A DNA stretch of 64,000 bases, from positions 6,566,501 to 6,630,500 of the forward strand of contig CM061091.1 of the NCBI GenBank assembly GCA_030770545.1. The letters run 5' to 3'. The position numbers and the translations under genes were made by a program. Below are positions 12,001 to 27,000 of this stretch, piece by piece. Position 1 is the first letter of the stretch. Each line of letters begins with the position of its first letter. The DNA comes from Macropodus opercularis. Taxonomy: Eukaryota; Chordata; Actinopteri; Anabantiformes; Osphronemidae. The notes beneath the pieces are model-generated. The model searched no databases. It had not been told where the DNA came from and saw nothing but the letters and a program-made list of their open reading frames with translations.

Positions 12001-15000
12001 GGCATTACAATAGGGTCTGAGCAAAGTTCCTTTATCGGAAGAGCTGTAGTCTTCAACAGTAAATAACCTTTAACATGATTGAATAAACGTGAAACAGGTT
12101 ACCCCAGTTCCCCAACCCTGGACACTTGTTTTACAGGTTTTCTATAAGATTCTGCATATCTTATCTTCGGTGGGAGTGACTTGTGTATTGTTTAGTGAAA
12201 CTAAAATTAGTCCAGCGGCGTAAGACACAGCAGAGACATGTGTCTGTGCAGCCTTAAAGTAAAGATAGTGACACGTTTAATTTGTATATCAGTAACATTT
12301 AAGTCAAATGTTAAAAGCATCAATAAAGTTGAAGCAGGTGGGTGCCACTCGTGCAGTGACCTTTTTTGTTTTGCTTGTTTACAAAATACATTTAATTGGA
12401 TTACTGCTTATCCCCAATATGAGCACTGCAGCTACTGTGGCCCTCTGTGCTGTACCACACTTAGTTTTTGGCCTGTGTTAACCAAGGCGCAAATTGCGAT
12501 TTCAACTGGACAGTTGCCAGACAACAACTTTATGCTGCAATGTTCACCACTGCAGCTGTCACAGTGACACTTAATTCCTTCTTGGATGACTCAGAGATGC
12601 TTTGTTTTATTACCTGTGAGCTTCCTACAAAAGGTCAGCAAACACATGTAACTCCATCTCTTTAAACAGTGACCACCTAGTAACACAACAAAGAGCTACA
12701 GCACATTCTCTCGCATTTAAAGCACACATGCTTTTTAATGTCAATGTTAATTTAATGTATTGCAATAACTGAATACTGGCTTTTCTAATTTAGTAGAATT
12801 TCTACATATCCGAGTGTAGCACATAGTAGTAAGGGTAGTGTGAGCACTGTCACGATCACAGTAGCACAGTTGTAGCTGACCAGTGCCCTGTCACGGCCTG
12901 GTGTCTTTTATGAGAGGTGGGCTGAGTCTGGGGGTTGGGGGAGGCATTATGGGACAAGAATTGGTCTGGCCTTTTTTGTTTCCTCTCTTTTATCTTTCCT
13001 GTCATTATGTCAGCTCTGCAGTATTTAATGACGGCTCATCTCTTCAGGCAGTTTCAGGTTGCACCACTGTAGGGGGAGGGGGACAGTGGAGCCAAAGGAA
13101 CATTTTTTTTTATGTCATTGTCTTCCAGAGGCCAGAGACGAGTCTGGCAGATGCTGCAAATACTGACCTGCTGTAATAATGGGGGAAGCACATTTATTGT
13201 CCTAATAGCTTTGACAGAGGGGAGGTGCCGTGACCAGCTAAAGAGACAAGCGTACAGAAGGCCTTTTACAGTAACATTTACATTTCATGCAGCTACTCAC
13301 GTTGGTTGCAGGCTTTTATCCAAAGTACGCAATGTGTATGTGCTATGAATACTGTGGTGAGGATACAGCAAGTCTGTTGAATTCATAATGAAAAGTTTTC
13401 ATCTAGAGCAACTAAGCGTGAGACAACCACGATAATAATGCCCACTGACTTGTTAAACAACTAAATGATTCATCCCTCATGACAAGTAGGTGGAACATGT
13501 ATATCATGAATGTATTGTGTCACATTCAGCAGCTTGACTGGCAGCCGTTTGAGCAGATCATGTTGTAGTCCTGTAATGCTATGGGTGTATGAGTGGTGAA
13601 GGTCTATACAGGTCAGAATGGGGTGGACAGACATGGCGAGCTTGTGTTTTTATGTCAGTGATGTATGTGTAGTGACCTCAGCGCTGTCCTAAATAGCAAG
13701 GTAAATGATTGTCAAACAAGGAGATGGACAACGCTGTTGTGTTGATGAAGATCTGGGGCGGGCGACTAGCCTGCTTAAGCATTCTGGCCTCCACCCCAGT
13801 AGGACAGAGGCTGCATGACCCCTATATTTAACTCCTGTCCCCCACCTCATCTTTTACTGCGCGCACACACACGCACACAATTAAATGTGTTCCCCTCTCA
13901 GTGTTGGCATTGCTTCAGTTAGCTGGATGCTCCAACTGGGATGTTCTGGGGTTTAATACAGGCTCTTGTTTAGAAGTCCATATGTGGACATGGCTTTTGT
14001 GCCCTTTGACAAATAAAACAAAATGGAGGCTGTGAGCAAAGCATGTATAGATTATTGCTGTGGAGAGGTGCGAGTAATGACAAAGCTTCAAGTATTTCAC
14101 AATGCTGACTAGTAATTTCTATCTAATTCCTAGTGGCATTTTAATGATGTTGCAACTAGATGTATAGATAGTTAAAGTCAGTGCAGTTAGTACAGGAAAA
14201 CTGGTGGCCAGCTACAGCACGTATGTCCAAATCAAGTTTCCAGAGTTGATTGGGCAGCTCTTAGAGTTGATACCTGTCTTCACTTGCCACCGTTCACATG
14301 ACTTGTTTTGTTCAGGCAGTAGTGGGCTGAAGCCTGTGTGTTGAGCCATCGCTATTGCATAATTTAGCTGTCATCCCAGCAACACATCAGCCAGGAAGTG
14401 AAGAACTGCACAGTTACAGCACAGAGATCGATAAAGACTGTGTGTGAGCTTTTAGAGGCAGGAAAGTTTGGCCTCGTTTACTGTTCATTTATGATAAACG
14501 AAGAGGGTATTGGCTTTAGCAGATGGACTCACATACTTAGTTTGACAGTGAAACAAATCTACCCTGCAGCATAATTCCACCACCACATTGGCGCTGTGAG
14601 AACTATACAACAGTATCACTGTATCGCTCATCTTTGCAGTGCGTGAGCCAGTAGACTTTACTGCCTGGTGAACATGCTGTGTACCCCTGTGTGACCTGGT
14701 TTCTGCTTTCTGATGTTACATTAGTGTCACACTTGCCATAAGTCAGTTGATTTTAAATGGTGTACTTGTCTTATTCTATTTACTGAACTTCCTGTTATGC
14801 TGATGTAATTAGGTTGGAATTACAGTCAGACCCCTATTAGTCCAACAAATGGAGCCCATTCAATGAGAAAAAATGAAGGAAGCTGAGGTTTGTTACATAG
14901 TCCAGGAAAAGAAGTGTGATTGTAATGTGTGTAGTGTATATGGTCACTCCCATGCTGAAAGCTAAACCACACAGGGAATTGAAGCTCTTAACAGTAACTG

Positions 15001-18000
15001 TTTGTAACTGTAGCTCTTAACACTGACAACAGTGTATTCATATAGCAGTAAATATATTGGTTTAGTCATTATATCAAACATGTTGCAGTAAATGATGAGA
15101 TATAATGTCTGTCTCTAAATATATGTAATATAGGTTATTAAAATGACTTGTCACATATATTTACTTAAATTTAATTGTGCATTTCAATTTTTCCCATCGA
15201 CTTTTTCACTGCATAATAATAAAGGCAATTCTAATGTATGGCCAGGACACTTAAGCCTATTAATAAATGTATCTTCTTAATTAGAACTCTAAACTTAACA
15301 TTTATTTCTTTGTTCCTGTTTTTCTGTTGCACACAAACAGAACAACTTCTTAGTGAACGTGATGTGTTATATTAATTCGAATGCCGTGAGAAGAAAAAAA
15401 AAAAACTGCACTTTGTGTTGTTTTATAATAACAGTGTTTTGTATCATTTCAGTCAATGGGTGTTTTGCTTTGTTTTGAGTCTGCTTTAATAGCACTCCTC
15501 GACTTGTTAGGATAGATAAAGGAAGGGCTTCTGTTAGCAGCAATATGGAAACATTGAATTAAATCTAATCTATTGTTCCTTGTGTTTACACTCACATGAA
15601 GTGTTGGTGGAAAGTTGAGTGAAACGTCTTCAGACTGTAAAATTCATCATCACAGTATTCCTCCAGGTAGCCAAGCCTGTAATGTGATAACAACAGTGTG
15701 ATATATTAATTTTAAAACTTGCACATTTTTGCTATGTTCCATCCCCACTTAGCTGATATTTTTAGCAGCAGCCTAGTATGAATCTTTTGGCTCAGGCAGC
15801 ATAATCGTGTTCAACTGAGATTTTAACAGTACTTTACTTTACAACTAATAAAGTAGTACTTACTTTATTAACGTAAACTAAGTACTACTGTATAAAGAAG
15901 ATATTTGACCTCCACATTTATTTAAAACAGTTTTCTTAATGTGTAATCATCCTGCCATACAGCAGGCTTCATTTTGTGCTGACCTGCCCTTTAACAGCCA
16001 AGTGTGGAAGATTCCCCATACCCAGAAATAGAGGTATTGAATTTAGTAGAGAGATGAAGGGGGGAGGGAGGGGTGGATGGTGTGGAATAGGGGTTAGTGG
16101 TCTGGCTCAACACAGTATACTGCCCCACCCAGAGGAAACATTCCAGACGGAATTAAAGAGTTAACTCTTCAAACAGTGAACATTCCCACTGGGGCTCCCA
16201 ACAAGAGACGGAGGGGAGGGGGGCGGTGATGGGTGTATGTCCATGTTGTGGTGGAGACCCTGATTGGTGATCTTTCAATTCATTTAACCCTATATTGCAG
16301 GGGCTGTAAAAGAAAAAAGCCAAAGTGCACAAAGGGGAGGAGCTAAAGTGGAAGAGACACTCTTTTTATTTGTCTAGGTTCCAAATGGGACATCTGCTGT
16401 CAGGAGGCGACTTCTTGAAGTGGATCTGCTCCCCTCACATCATGGCCTGGTGAAACAGTACTTCGTTACATTGTCTAGTCATGTCATGATGATTGTGGGC
16501 ACAGGATTTGGATTGTGTTCTTCACTAGTAGATCTGCTGTGCTGCCTCCCTGAGGGGATGCTGTGGTGTTCCTCATCATGATGAATGGTTTACATTTTCA
16601 CTCCACATTGTGAATATTGGTGAAATATTATACTTGAAGAATGTCTTCCAGAAAAGGCCATTATTAATACAAAACCAGAGAGTTGCAAACTCCTTCCTAA
16701 TTTTGCTTTGCTAAGTGTATCTGTTAAGAGCACAAGGTTTTCTTGCCTTTTGTATGAGCGGTGTCTGCCTTAGGCTGTATTCACACACATATTTGCCCTG
16801 GATTAAAAACAAAACAAAGGGCTCCATAGGTGTGGTGTGTTGTTTCATGTTCAATGAAATACAATCTATAACAGTCTGTTATAGATAGATGTTTGTTTTT
16901 AAAAGCTTGTTAGAGTCCTTGAAGCACTAAATGTTTTTATAATACTCACAGGGTAAGGGTATAAGTGCAGCAAGTTCCATATTTGGTTGTACCAGTTCAG
17001 CTGGGATATGCAGTTGCATGAATGTTATTGGTCAAGACACCACCTCATTGAATTTTATTTTGTGTTGAATTACAACCTGCAACTTTTGCCATGTGAGATT
17101 GTCGTTTTTGACAATCCCCCCCCACCCTCTCACCTCATTTAAATTCCCGCGCTTCTGGCTGTGTGTGTCTTTTTTTTTTTCTCCAGTGAAAGTCTGTCTG
17201 AACACACACTCCTGCATTATCGTCATGCAAATGCCTTTTTTCTATTTAATTGAAAGGCAAAGGTTCTCGCATTTAAATGCAAATGGCACTTGACCATTAG
17301 AGTTGTCACACTTTTTTTCCCAAATTGACCCTGGAGGGTTAACTTCCTTGCTTCTAATGGAAAGAGCTCTACTGATGCCTGCTGTAATTTGATCAGTTAG
17401 TAGTGAAACCACAAGCCCTCCTCCCCACACTATTGCTGGCTCCATTTGTCTTTTGTAACTGCTCCCAGTCAGCATATCTCAACACCTGCTCTTTAATGAA
17501 GGCAAACAAAGAAAAAGGAATAGCCAAATTAAACAAAGATGTCAACCAACACTCGTCAGCTGCAGAACAATAGAGTCAAGGTCCTATGATGCGGAGTAAA
17601 ATTAGTTTTAGCTCCATAAAGACTCTGCAACAAACATCCTGCATGATGTTTTGTAAGTGTTAAACTCTTACTTGACAGTTTTTAACACTCCTTCTCACAC
17701 ATTTTAGTTGATATAATAATTTCTTTATATTCTCTCATGTAAATCACTAATATAACCATTTAAATTGGATTGTTTTATAATGTATACATCGTAGGACTAC
17801 GTGATGCAGATCAAGGCATTGATAGAGGTAATTTGCTTAACCTGTGTGCAGTATTTTAGATCTGTTAATAACTTGTAATATTTGGCTACCTGTTTTAAAA
17901 TTAGCGGGCTGGTACGCTGTGTGGTAATCTGATCCTCTGTCAAGAACCCAAAGTAACGTTTATAAGCATTTCTATCTCTGTTGCAGCCACCACCTTCTGC

Positions 18001-21000
18001 AACATCTGCTGCAACCCTCTGCAACTGTTGCACAGATAAGCTCTGGTCTTTTTAGGTTGTGGCCTCCGTTTTGCTCTTCGTACAAAGGGCCAGACAAGGA
18101 GGAGGTGTGGAACATATCTATTGTTAGTGGCTTTCTTGGCTACCTTCTGCCACTGCTTTGGATGTGTGCCAGCCTGGTGTCAGGGGCTTGTAGGTGTAAC
18201 TGGGCCACTATGTCACGGCCCTTGGGTAAACACAGCAGCTGGCTGGGACCTGGCACAAAGCCATGCAGAGGAAAAATAGGTGCACGGGACTTTTATTTTC
18301 TCTGTAACCTTCCTGCTTGTCAGTCCGCACAATCATTTCACAACCTGCCAAAATCCCTTGTAATTTACAGTAGCATGTGGCTAGGCTATTTGTCTGCCAA
18401 GTCTTTAACCACAAGCTGAGCCTAATCATGTGATTGTACGAGCAAGCCAGCAGCAGTGGAGGAAGGATGAAAAAACTGAAAGCTCTTGGCTGCTGCCCAG
18501 GAAACGTCACATTATACTGAAAGCTATGTGTTCACAGCTCAGCTTCCAGCATTTACATTCTACGTCTAGGGTTGTACACCCCTAAGCTGCTCACTTCCTG
18601 AATCACAGTCATCATAGGAAACCAGAAGTAGTTTCTGTCATAAGTGTTTGCTAGTAATCCTAAATATTGCGCTGGTGCACTCAGAGGTTCATACAGGGGG
18701 GAAAGACACAAATTCCCACTAGCCTGAGCAAAGTCCTGTTTGCAATAGTGATTCATTTACACAGGTTATTTGACAGCATAAGTATGTTGTGTAAAATATT
18801 GGGAAATTATAGATATGATAGTATTATGATAGATAGTAGTTTGTGTGTTCAGCTTTATAGAAGTACACATTTGACATAAATAAACAGGATTATTTCGCCT
18901 AACTTTAATATTTGCAGGCGTGTCAATGTCACATTCATATCGTTGGATTCACAGCTTGTAATAAATTAGTGCGTTTAATCACTGCATTATTTGAAATAGC
19001 TACAAAAGAAGTTGCCTTGTAGCGGACCGGGTTAATGGACAATCACAACTTGAATAGTACTATGAACTATGTCAGCTGCTGTCGATCATTTCAAAAGTCA
19101 CGTAAGTAAATGATTTATGAGTGTCACAGAAATTTAATTTGTTAACGCGACAGTAACTATAGTGAATGGATGTTGTAGAAAAAAATATATATATACATAT
19201 ATCACCGTTTACTTTGCGCTTTATTTATTTGACAATATTAATCATAGGTGTTAATGTTAAGCAGGTATTTAGTATGATTCTTAGGTTTGGACCTTGCACA
19301 CTGTATATATGGGATCACAAGGCTCTTTTCCAACAGACACCAGTATATGTGTAGGACGTTGTTCAGTAATGTTTGTGGCAGATTTGGGAAGCCCAACCCC
19401 CAGTGGAGCCGGCCATGATTAGCCAGCCATCTGGTCAAACAAAGATATCTTGGGTTTTCCTGCCTAGAATAAATGTGATTAGAAAACCTGAGGAAGCTCC
19501 ATGGTTTCAGCACAAGGTTTGATGGTTGGTCAGATAATGGTGTTGAAAAAAGTGCTAGCAACAGTGAATAAACGACTGATAACACATGAAACAAAAGCTA
19601 ATGCATCTAAGGGTCAGAGTAGCTGTTATTTTGAAACCACCGTTCAAATAAATTATTTAAATGAGTGAACATATCTTTAGATCTATTAAGTAACTATTTT
19701 ACTTGATAATCTCAGACATATTTGATTGAAAGACAAATGGCACATAGACACTTGCACAGCATTAGAACTGAGTTGAAATTCTAAATAGCATGAGGGAAAA
19801 TGAAACATATACTGTAAAGACATCTGCTTACTTATAAATAAGCCATTGACTGATCAAGTGTGTATTTCAAAGTTTTGCTACTCTTCTATTGCCTTGCCTT
19901 CAGCCTGTTTGCTTCATTGTCTGTCACCTTCCCTGCAGCTGCAACACCCAGACCCACTGCAGGTTTATCTAATCAGATGACACATACAGTAGTAAACAAT
20001 ACAAGGGGTATAAAGGTTTCCACTATATGTTTTTTTAATGTATGCTTTTAATTGAGTTTCGCAGTTTTAGCCTAACAACAATGTAAATTTCTAGTTTGAC
20101 TAAGCATCATGATTTGCCTAGCAAATGCCATTCCTTCTTAAGCTAGGTTATTTAAAAGGTGGCTTACGCAGTATTTAACACGATTTGTGTTTTGCAACTA
20201 ATGTACTATGTAATGCACATCGGTGATGATATTACAGCAAATTTAAATGTTCAGAGCGAACAAAGGTTTTTCTTACTGATAAAAAACCTGCTCTGTGAAA
20301 CTGCCGCGTGTGTTTGTCAAAGCTTAGGCCCTATGGTAATATTACATATCACGCCAAGCGATGGAAATCTGTGAATCCATTACCAGCTGACTAATAATGT
20401 TTGTATAGTGACATAGTGAATGGAGTGTTCAAGTTTACGTTGTGAGTCTTTGCTGTCTTTTAAGCGTCCAGTTGAGATGTAGTGGTGTGTTGGCCCCTAG
20501 AGATGAGCTCCAGATGCGTGACGGGCTGCACCATCCCAGCCCAGTTCCCTGGGGGGTACTGGCCTGTCAGACGTGGAATGCCCCTGCACACTTGACGCTA
20601 GAAACAGATACCTCTGATGCTAAACAGGAAAATCGCTTCCTATCGATTAGACTACAGAAAGCTGTGAACTGCACTTATGGTTTGAATATTTGATACTGCA
20701 GATTCAGAGAGATGGTCATAACACTCACTTCAGTGATGAGTGAAACCCTGAGAATAATGGGACTGGATTTTGTCTTTCCTCATATTTCTCTGCCCCACTG
20801 CCATATGCCAGATAAAGACAACATTTAACCATCTGACTACAGGCATAATGACCTTTCTCATTTCATATATAATTAGTTGTGGTGCAGCCTAATAGCAGTG
20901 AAGGTTTTTTTGTTGTTTGGGAATGTATCAAGTTCCCAGCACTGCCAGTATAATGGCAGTGTATATAAAGGACTATCAGGTCTGTGTGATGTCTCCAGCT

Positions 21001-24000
21001 GTCATTAGCATGGGGGTGAAATGGTTGCTTGTTCTTTGAAAGACGTGAGATATGCAAGGTATTTTTAGCTTTTAACCCAGAAGAACCAACTAGTATCGTC
21101 TTTGACCCGAGTGAAGCATTGTAGCTTCTTTGACCTTTAAGCAGTGATGATTACTAAGTTTTTTCATTTTGGTAAACATACTCATACCTGGTTGGGAGTT
21201 GTAGTTTCTTATGGATCCAAAACATTACAGGAAAGGGTTAACCCATGGGATACTGTATTTGCTGGCACAGATGTGATTCACTAAAATGTTTGCTCTGCCT
21301 GTAAAAGGGTCTTTGAACCAATGAGTGTGAACTTCTGGCCACACCAGCCTATAAACGTTGCATTTGTGTGAGGCAGCGAAAGGGGCCAACTAGTGTGGTG
21401 GGGGATGGGACCTCTGCCTGTGGAATGTGGTGTCTTAGTGAAAGAGCTGGAATTGAACAAATGTATTTAGTTTATTTGGCAAACCAGACTTGCTGGTCAC
21501 CAACAGATTGTTTGCTTAGGAACTAACTATGCAGATCCACCCCTTTCTTAGCGACATGTGTCTTTCCTGTTTGCTACAACCTGGTCTGTCTCTCTCTTTC
21601 TGGGTATAAAATGGTATGAGGTAAAGAAGTCTGTCTGCTTGCCATTTTTCTATCGTGACCCCGCTTGTTTTTTCTCTGCATCTCTCTTTCAGCTTTGTAA
21701 TCGGAGTGATTAATGGAGGGAGAGGTGGTCTTGCCTGGAGCCCTGTTTTTCAGCCCTGTGTAGAGGTGCTGGAGCAGGTAGCAACACGTTTAGCCCCTGG
21801 GCGTTTAGCCCCTCGTCTCCGCCACTTTGTCTGTTCCACCAAAAGCTAGAAATCTTTTCAAGCTCAAAACATGACCGGACATTCAAAGGCAGTCATGCCC
21901 CTGGGTCCTGTTCTCTGCTGCTGGCCTGCTCTCATTTGATATGTGACCTTTTTTATGCCCTGTAATAATTTTTAATGAGAGCAGAGAATAAGAAAGGGAT
22001 CTGTTTGTTAAATATGAACTTTACCATGTGTTCCCAAGCGGGGGTCGGATTTATTTCTCTCTTGACACACATGGAATCTCAATTAGCCAGAGCATTTGTT
22101 GGCTCCATGGCCAGCTCACCATGGGATTCTTTACTGTAGTTGGCAGATAAAGGATGCCATCCACTCAGCCCCCCCCATTATCTGCTAATGCACCCTCCCC
22201 TCACCCATCACCCTCTTCTCATGGCAAATATAAATGATTCTTGGAGTCCCGCAGAGGGACTAAGACCCAATTATTTGATTTGTGTTAGAGATTGCTGCTC
22301 CCCCACAACGGTCGTTATTTTAAGCATGCTGAGAGGAAGCGGATTCTCTTTCTTTGAGAAGACAACTTTGCAGATGGGCTTAAGCTAAAGGCATCATGGC
22401 CCTTTTTATTTAAAGAGGTGAGGACACAAGCTTTACAATGTAATCACTGATCCACATCTTGTGGCAAGTATGAGAATAAAGCCTGTAGAATTTGTCTAAG
22501 TCTCTTTGATCACTTACACACTTTTAGAAAAATAGAAACTTGGACCCCCTTGAATAGTTTTAATGACATTTTAATTTAAATGTACAAAATCACACTATTC
22601 TATAAATCACTATTTTTGGCAGTGATCCAGCATTTTGCTGCAGATTGCTGCAGCCTTGATTGTGATTAAATTACTGCTGCTGTGTCTGGTTAAAAGATTT
22701 TCCTCACTGAACTGTTTTGACAGGCAGCAATTTGGCTAAAAAAGATTAGTCCGGGAATGAGATGTTAAGAGTACCTGTGGGATGAGAGGGGCTCTCCTGT
22801 TATTGTGAGGTCCTGTTACTGGTGTACGGAATGTTGGATTTTACTGAAGTCACCCTCCCTCCTATGTCTCCTATGAGCTTGCAAACTATTGTGACATTTC
22901 CACTATTCTCCGCCGACTGCCTGGGGGTTGCTATAGGGATTTTGCTTGTATGTGCATGTACTTTGTTTACTCTGTGCCTAGGTGTGGCTGTTCACACTAT
23001 TCATAAATAAGCGCAGTGGTTTCCCATGGAAACCTGCATCGTGTTATTCAAAGTTAGTACGTCTTATTAGAGATGAAGTGGTGAGGTCACCCTGGGAGCT
23101 GTGATTCCACCCTCATCTCAGTTTTCCTGGTGCGGCAGTAGATGACTGAGATGATGATTATCGACATGTGCTGTAAGATTGCGTTGGAAGGGGGTTGGGG
23201 GCTTCCCTGTGTTTGCACATCCAGGGCTATTGACTTGCACCTCCTGTTCAATGACTGTTGCCCAGGGGACTTGTGCTGTGTGGACCTGTGTAGCGGGGGG
23301 CGCAGAGAGCAGTGACAGTAACTCGGAAAAGGAAAGGTTTGGGGGCATGACTCAGGGCTAAATGCGTTCTCATATGGCAGACATGCGCGCCTCTGTTCAT
23401 TGGGCCTTATTTAGTCTCTACAAGCACAATAGCAAGCAGCAAAATTATGTTTTTTCCTCCAGATCTACTCCCTCAGATTAGCTGTAAATCACATGACTAT
23501 TAACAAGTCTCTACACCCAATAAGAGCTCCACTATCAAATTGGGAAACTGCTGTCAACATCCTGAACAATCAATGCTATCCACCCCCCACTCCCTAAGCA
23601 GCAGCCATTAACCCTTCTTTTTCCTGGGCTCCCTGCCTGGTCTCACTAAAATGGTGGCTCAGCTAGAGGCATCTTTCTATAATGGCTGCGTAGAATTGCC
23701 CCAAAGCTATACATCGACATACAAGTAGGAGTGTATTGCAAGGTTTGTCCAGTGCAAGGTTATGCAAAGAATGTCAGCCTGTTGCAGTGAGGCGGTTGTT
23801 GAACCATAATGTGTGGCAGTAATCTTGCAGCAATACACAATAGAGATGCACAGATTCCAGAGAGCTGGTGTACTTTTGTGTGCAATGAAGGAAGTGGTGG
23901 TGCATATTTGAAATATGCAAAGATGTTTAGGGTCATTTACCAAAGAACTCCACAAATTATATCAGAATGAGTATTTGCTCTTGGTAAATTCTGTAATAAG

Positions 24001-27000
24001 GCGGTCGTAGGTGGCCACAAGCACGGTAACCAGCATGATTCTCAGGATCTCAATCAAGGGGGGTTGTGTTTGTATGAGTGTGTGTGTGGTCATGGTAAAT
24101 TTACACACAAGTGAAATGCTATTTGAATATCAAAATAAAACTTCACCCTGTTGAATAGTTGTTTGCACTGTCGCAGTATAGTCTTTGATTCCTCACTAGT
24201 GGTTAAATTGTAGCCAATCCAAACTTTTAAAAGAAGCTCATATAAAATACTTTCTAATTTTAAGCAATTAGTAACAAATGTAATGATAAAAGCTAAGACC
24301 TACACCGCCGTTGTAGTGAATGTAGGTGGATTGTGGGAATGTTTTTCTTTTTAAGAAGGCTTCTTTGGGCGGGGCGCTATACGTGATGAAGGGCCTGAGG
24401 TAACTGATCATAAGTAGTAGTCCCAAAACCTCACTATCCACTTTAACTTGACAAAAAGAAACATAGTGTTAACATTCCTCAGTTGACCAAGGTCCCAATT
24501 CAAGAGCCAACATGTCTATACACAGTTAATGACTTCCAAGTTCTAATTACTGCAGTTTTCCAACCAGTTAGTGAAGCGGCAGGTTTTGCAAAGATGCAGC
24601 TCAGCCCATTTCTGTCATTGCGTGTGAATGTATGTTCTTAAATCCAGATTAAAGGAAATCATTTCCATTAGTCCTCAGCCATGTGGTGTGGTGGTGGACA
24701 CCTGTTTGGATCGTGCAACTGGTTAAAACATTTGATTTTCACTTGTAAAACACGTCCCTGTTTTCCTACTCTAGTCTTTCCAAAGCAGTTAGTACTTGGG
24801 TGTATAATGCCATTTGGGGCTTCTGAACCTCTCAGCATTTAAAGGGGAGAAAACTATCTTGTTCTACAATTTAGTGGGCACTACTGCATCGGTCACATGT
24901 TTATGGTGGATTTGTTTTTTAATTTGTGATGTCTGTAAATGTGTGTGTAATAGAGATTGCAACAGATTGTTGCAGGAATGGTAGTTGGTCAACATGAGAA
25001 CATGTTTCCTGTATAAAAATGATGAAAAACATTGTCTCAACGTGAACTCAACACACACTCACTAAATGTAATAAACGAGAGCAAGAATCTAGATTACGGC
25101 ACACCCCTAAATTTATATAAAATCAATGATTTTTTCATTCACAACAGGCATTTTTGGAACTGCAACTGTGGAGCTTTTTTTTTCATCTTATCTCCAGTGC
25201 TTTCATACAGTAAGAGTGTAAAAGCATCCAAATATGTTGTACTCTATATTTACCTTCATGTTATGGCTCTGTTGTTATGTCTAAGACACTGTATTGATGT
25301 ACGGTAACTGAAAATGTTATTTTTGATAATAAACAAGCTTCTTGATTATTTAACTCTGTATTCCTGCAGAGAAGCCACAGTGACAGAATCGCTCATTGAA
25401 TAACTGAATGTCACATGTTACATTTGACCCATCCTCCACTATGTCTTCAACAGCGACCTTTTATAGGCTAGACTTTGTTTCTGTAAACCTTTCAAGGTTG
25501 TTTGAGACAGAAAAATTACATTTTTTGCATCTAACTCTTGCATATAATAATTGTAGAAACGTTGTTTTATATTACCCTGAAAAGAGGTGGTGGTGGGTTT
25601 GGTAGTCGGAGTATGATGAGTATTTATTTAAGTAGCATGAATTTTGACAACCGTTGCACATAGAGAGGGAGAGGGTGAATTGACTTGCTTTCAGGGACGT
25701 TGACAACCTTTGCCCTCCCAGCTCTCGTTTCAGGCCCCGTAATTGCCACTGACCAATGGGCTCCTGGTTGAAACTAGACCCTAGGCTGCAGCTATTAACG
25801 TTCCCCTCCAAAACAGATCTTGTTTTGATTCCTGATGCTTTTATAGGTTTTGTCTTTAGGAGACATTCCTGTTTGGCACATACCGTGCACCCCTCTTTGC
25901 CCCTATTTTCCTTCCTTCCCTTCTTGTGGGGCCATTATCCCCCCACCCCCACTACCTGCACTCACAAACATTGCCTTTGCACATGTGTGAGTGTGCGCAC
26001 TAGATCTGCTGACCAGCCCACCTTCCCCTGGCCCCTCCTGACAGCCAGCTACACTCCATGAACTTGGCCACCCGTCACAGCTGCGTTAAGATTGAGGGAT
26101 GGGGGGCCCTTGTATCCAGCTGGGTCGGAAGACAGAAGTGGGGGCAGGGCAGGCCCAGATGCAGATGGTTTAGGTCAAATGGAGATGTTTAAGGATGAAG
26201 GGGGAGGGGGACAAAGAACCTCAGGGGCACGATAACTCCAGAGGTTACTCTTCCAACCCCTGGAATAATATATTCTTGTTGTATATTAGTATTGTATTTG
26301 TCTATATTGCAGGATGTTGTAGTAACTATCTTTGTGTTTCTGAAACTCTGAACTCTATAGTCAGTGTTATTCTGATGGTATTTTTTCAGATTAAAACATA
26401 ATTACGGTCAAAATCTATATTTACTAAATGCTCTTTTATATATATATATGTATTTGTAACTACTTGCCATTTGTTTACTGACCTTATCTGTTTTTTTTTC
26501 TCCTTTGTCATAGAATGGAAATGCAGGCTGGGCAGATGATGCTGACAGTAGCAGAGGAAGAGGAGAGGCCTCCAGAGACTTTGCTAAGGTGAGACTTCAG
26601 TTATGAAATGCAAGCCATTGCACCAGGCATCTAATAGCTTGTGTTTCCAGAAAAGTTAAACAAGTTGAAATTGTGAATTATTGATAGCCACATATTTAGA
26701 TTTCATAGCCACTGGTCATTGATATGCATGTATGGTCTATGTCTGCATTATTTTGTATGCCAACAATATTGGTGAGATTATTAAAACAATGTCATCTACT
26801 GTTTTCAAACAAGATCTGGTGATGCAGCAGGGCATCCATAATTTCCAAAATCCAATCCAAAGTGTAATTAGTTGTTTTCATCACTCTGTACATGGCAGAC
26901 TTTCAAGAGGTAAAAACAGAAAATGATGACATGTGTTGAATGGGAAGCGAATGAAGAGGCAGGATTTATTCCTGAAATGAACTGAAAGGTTATTTTTATA

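Larger units (their letters stand above)
10548..26513 (+). other. arid3b: arid3b intron 2 (16.0 kb), no genes seen
   Basis: No exon, RNA gene or nested gene is supportable on either strand. Two segments look unlike drifting sequence and resemble vertebrate conserved non-coding elements (low simple-sequence content, clustered homeobox, POU and GATA-like words): about 17040-17480 and 21940-22420. A further candidate is 23440-23700. One SINE-tail-like remnant lies at 13273-13345 and an 8-bp perfect hairpin at 20940-20961. Conservation was not tested. Confidence 0.5.

Noticed and set aside
12883..13176. 97-codon open frame in arid3b intron 2
   Set aside because: No family match, no splice signals in register, ordinary chance length for a 16 kb intron.
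16055..16230. G-rich runs as possible G-quadruplex
   Set aside because: Runs are present but four tracts with loops of seven or fewer cannot be placed cleanly.
18057..18419. 120-codon open frame in arid3b intron 2
   Set aside because: Begins at a non-ATG/weak start, no recognised domain and an overlapping frame on the other strand; chance ORF.
19238..19594. 118-codon minus-strand open frame
   Set aside because: No homology I can recognise and low-complexity hydrophobic translation of AT-rich DNA.
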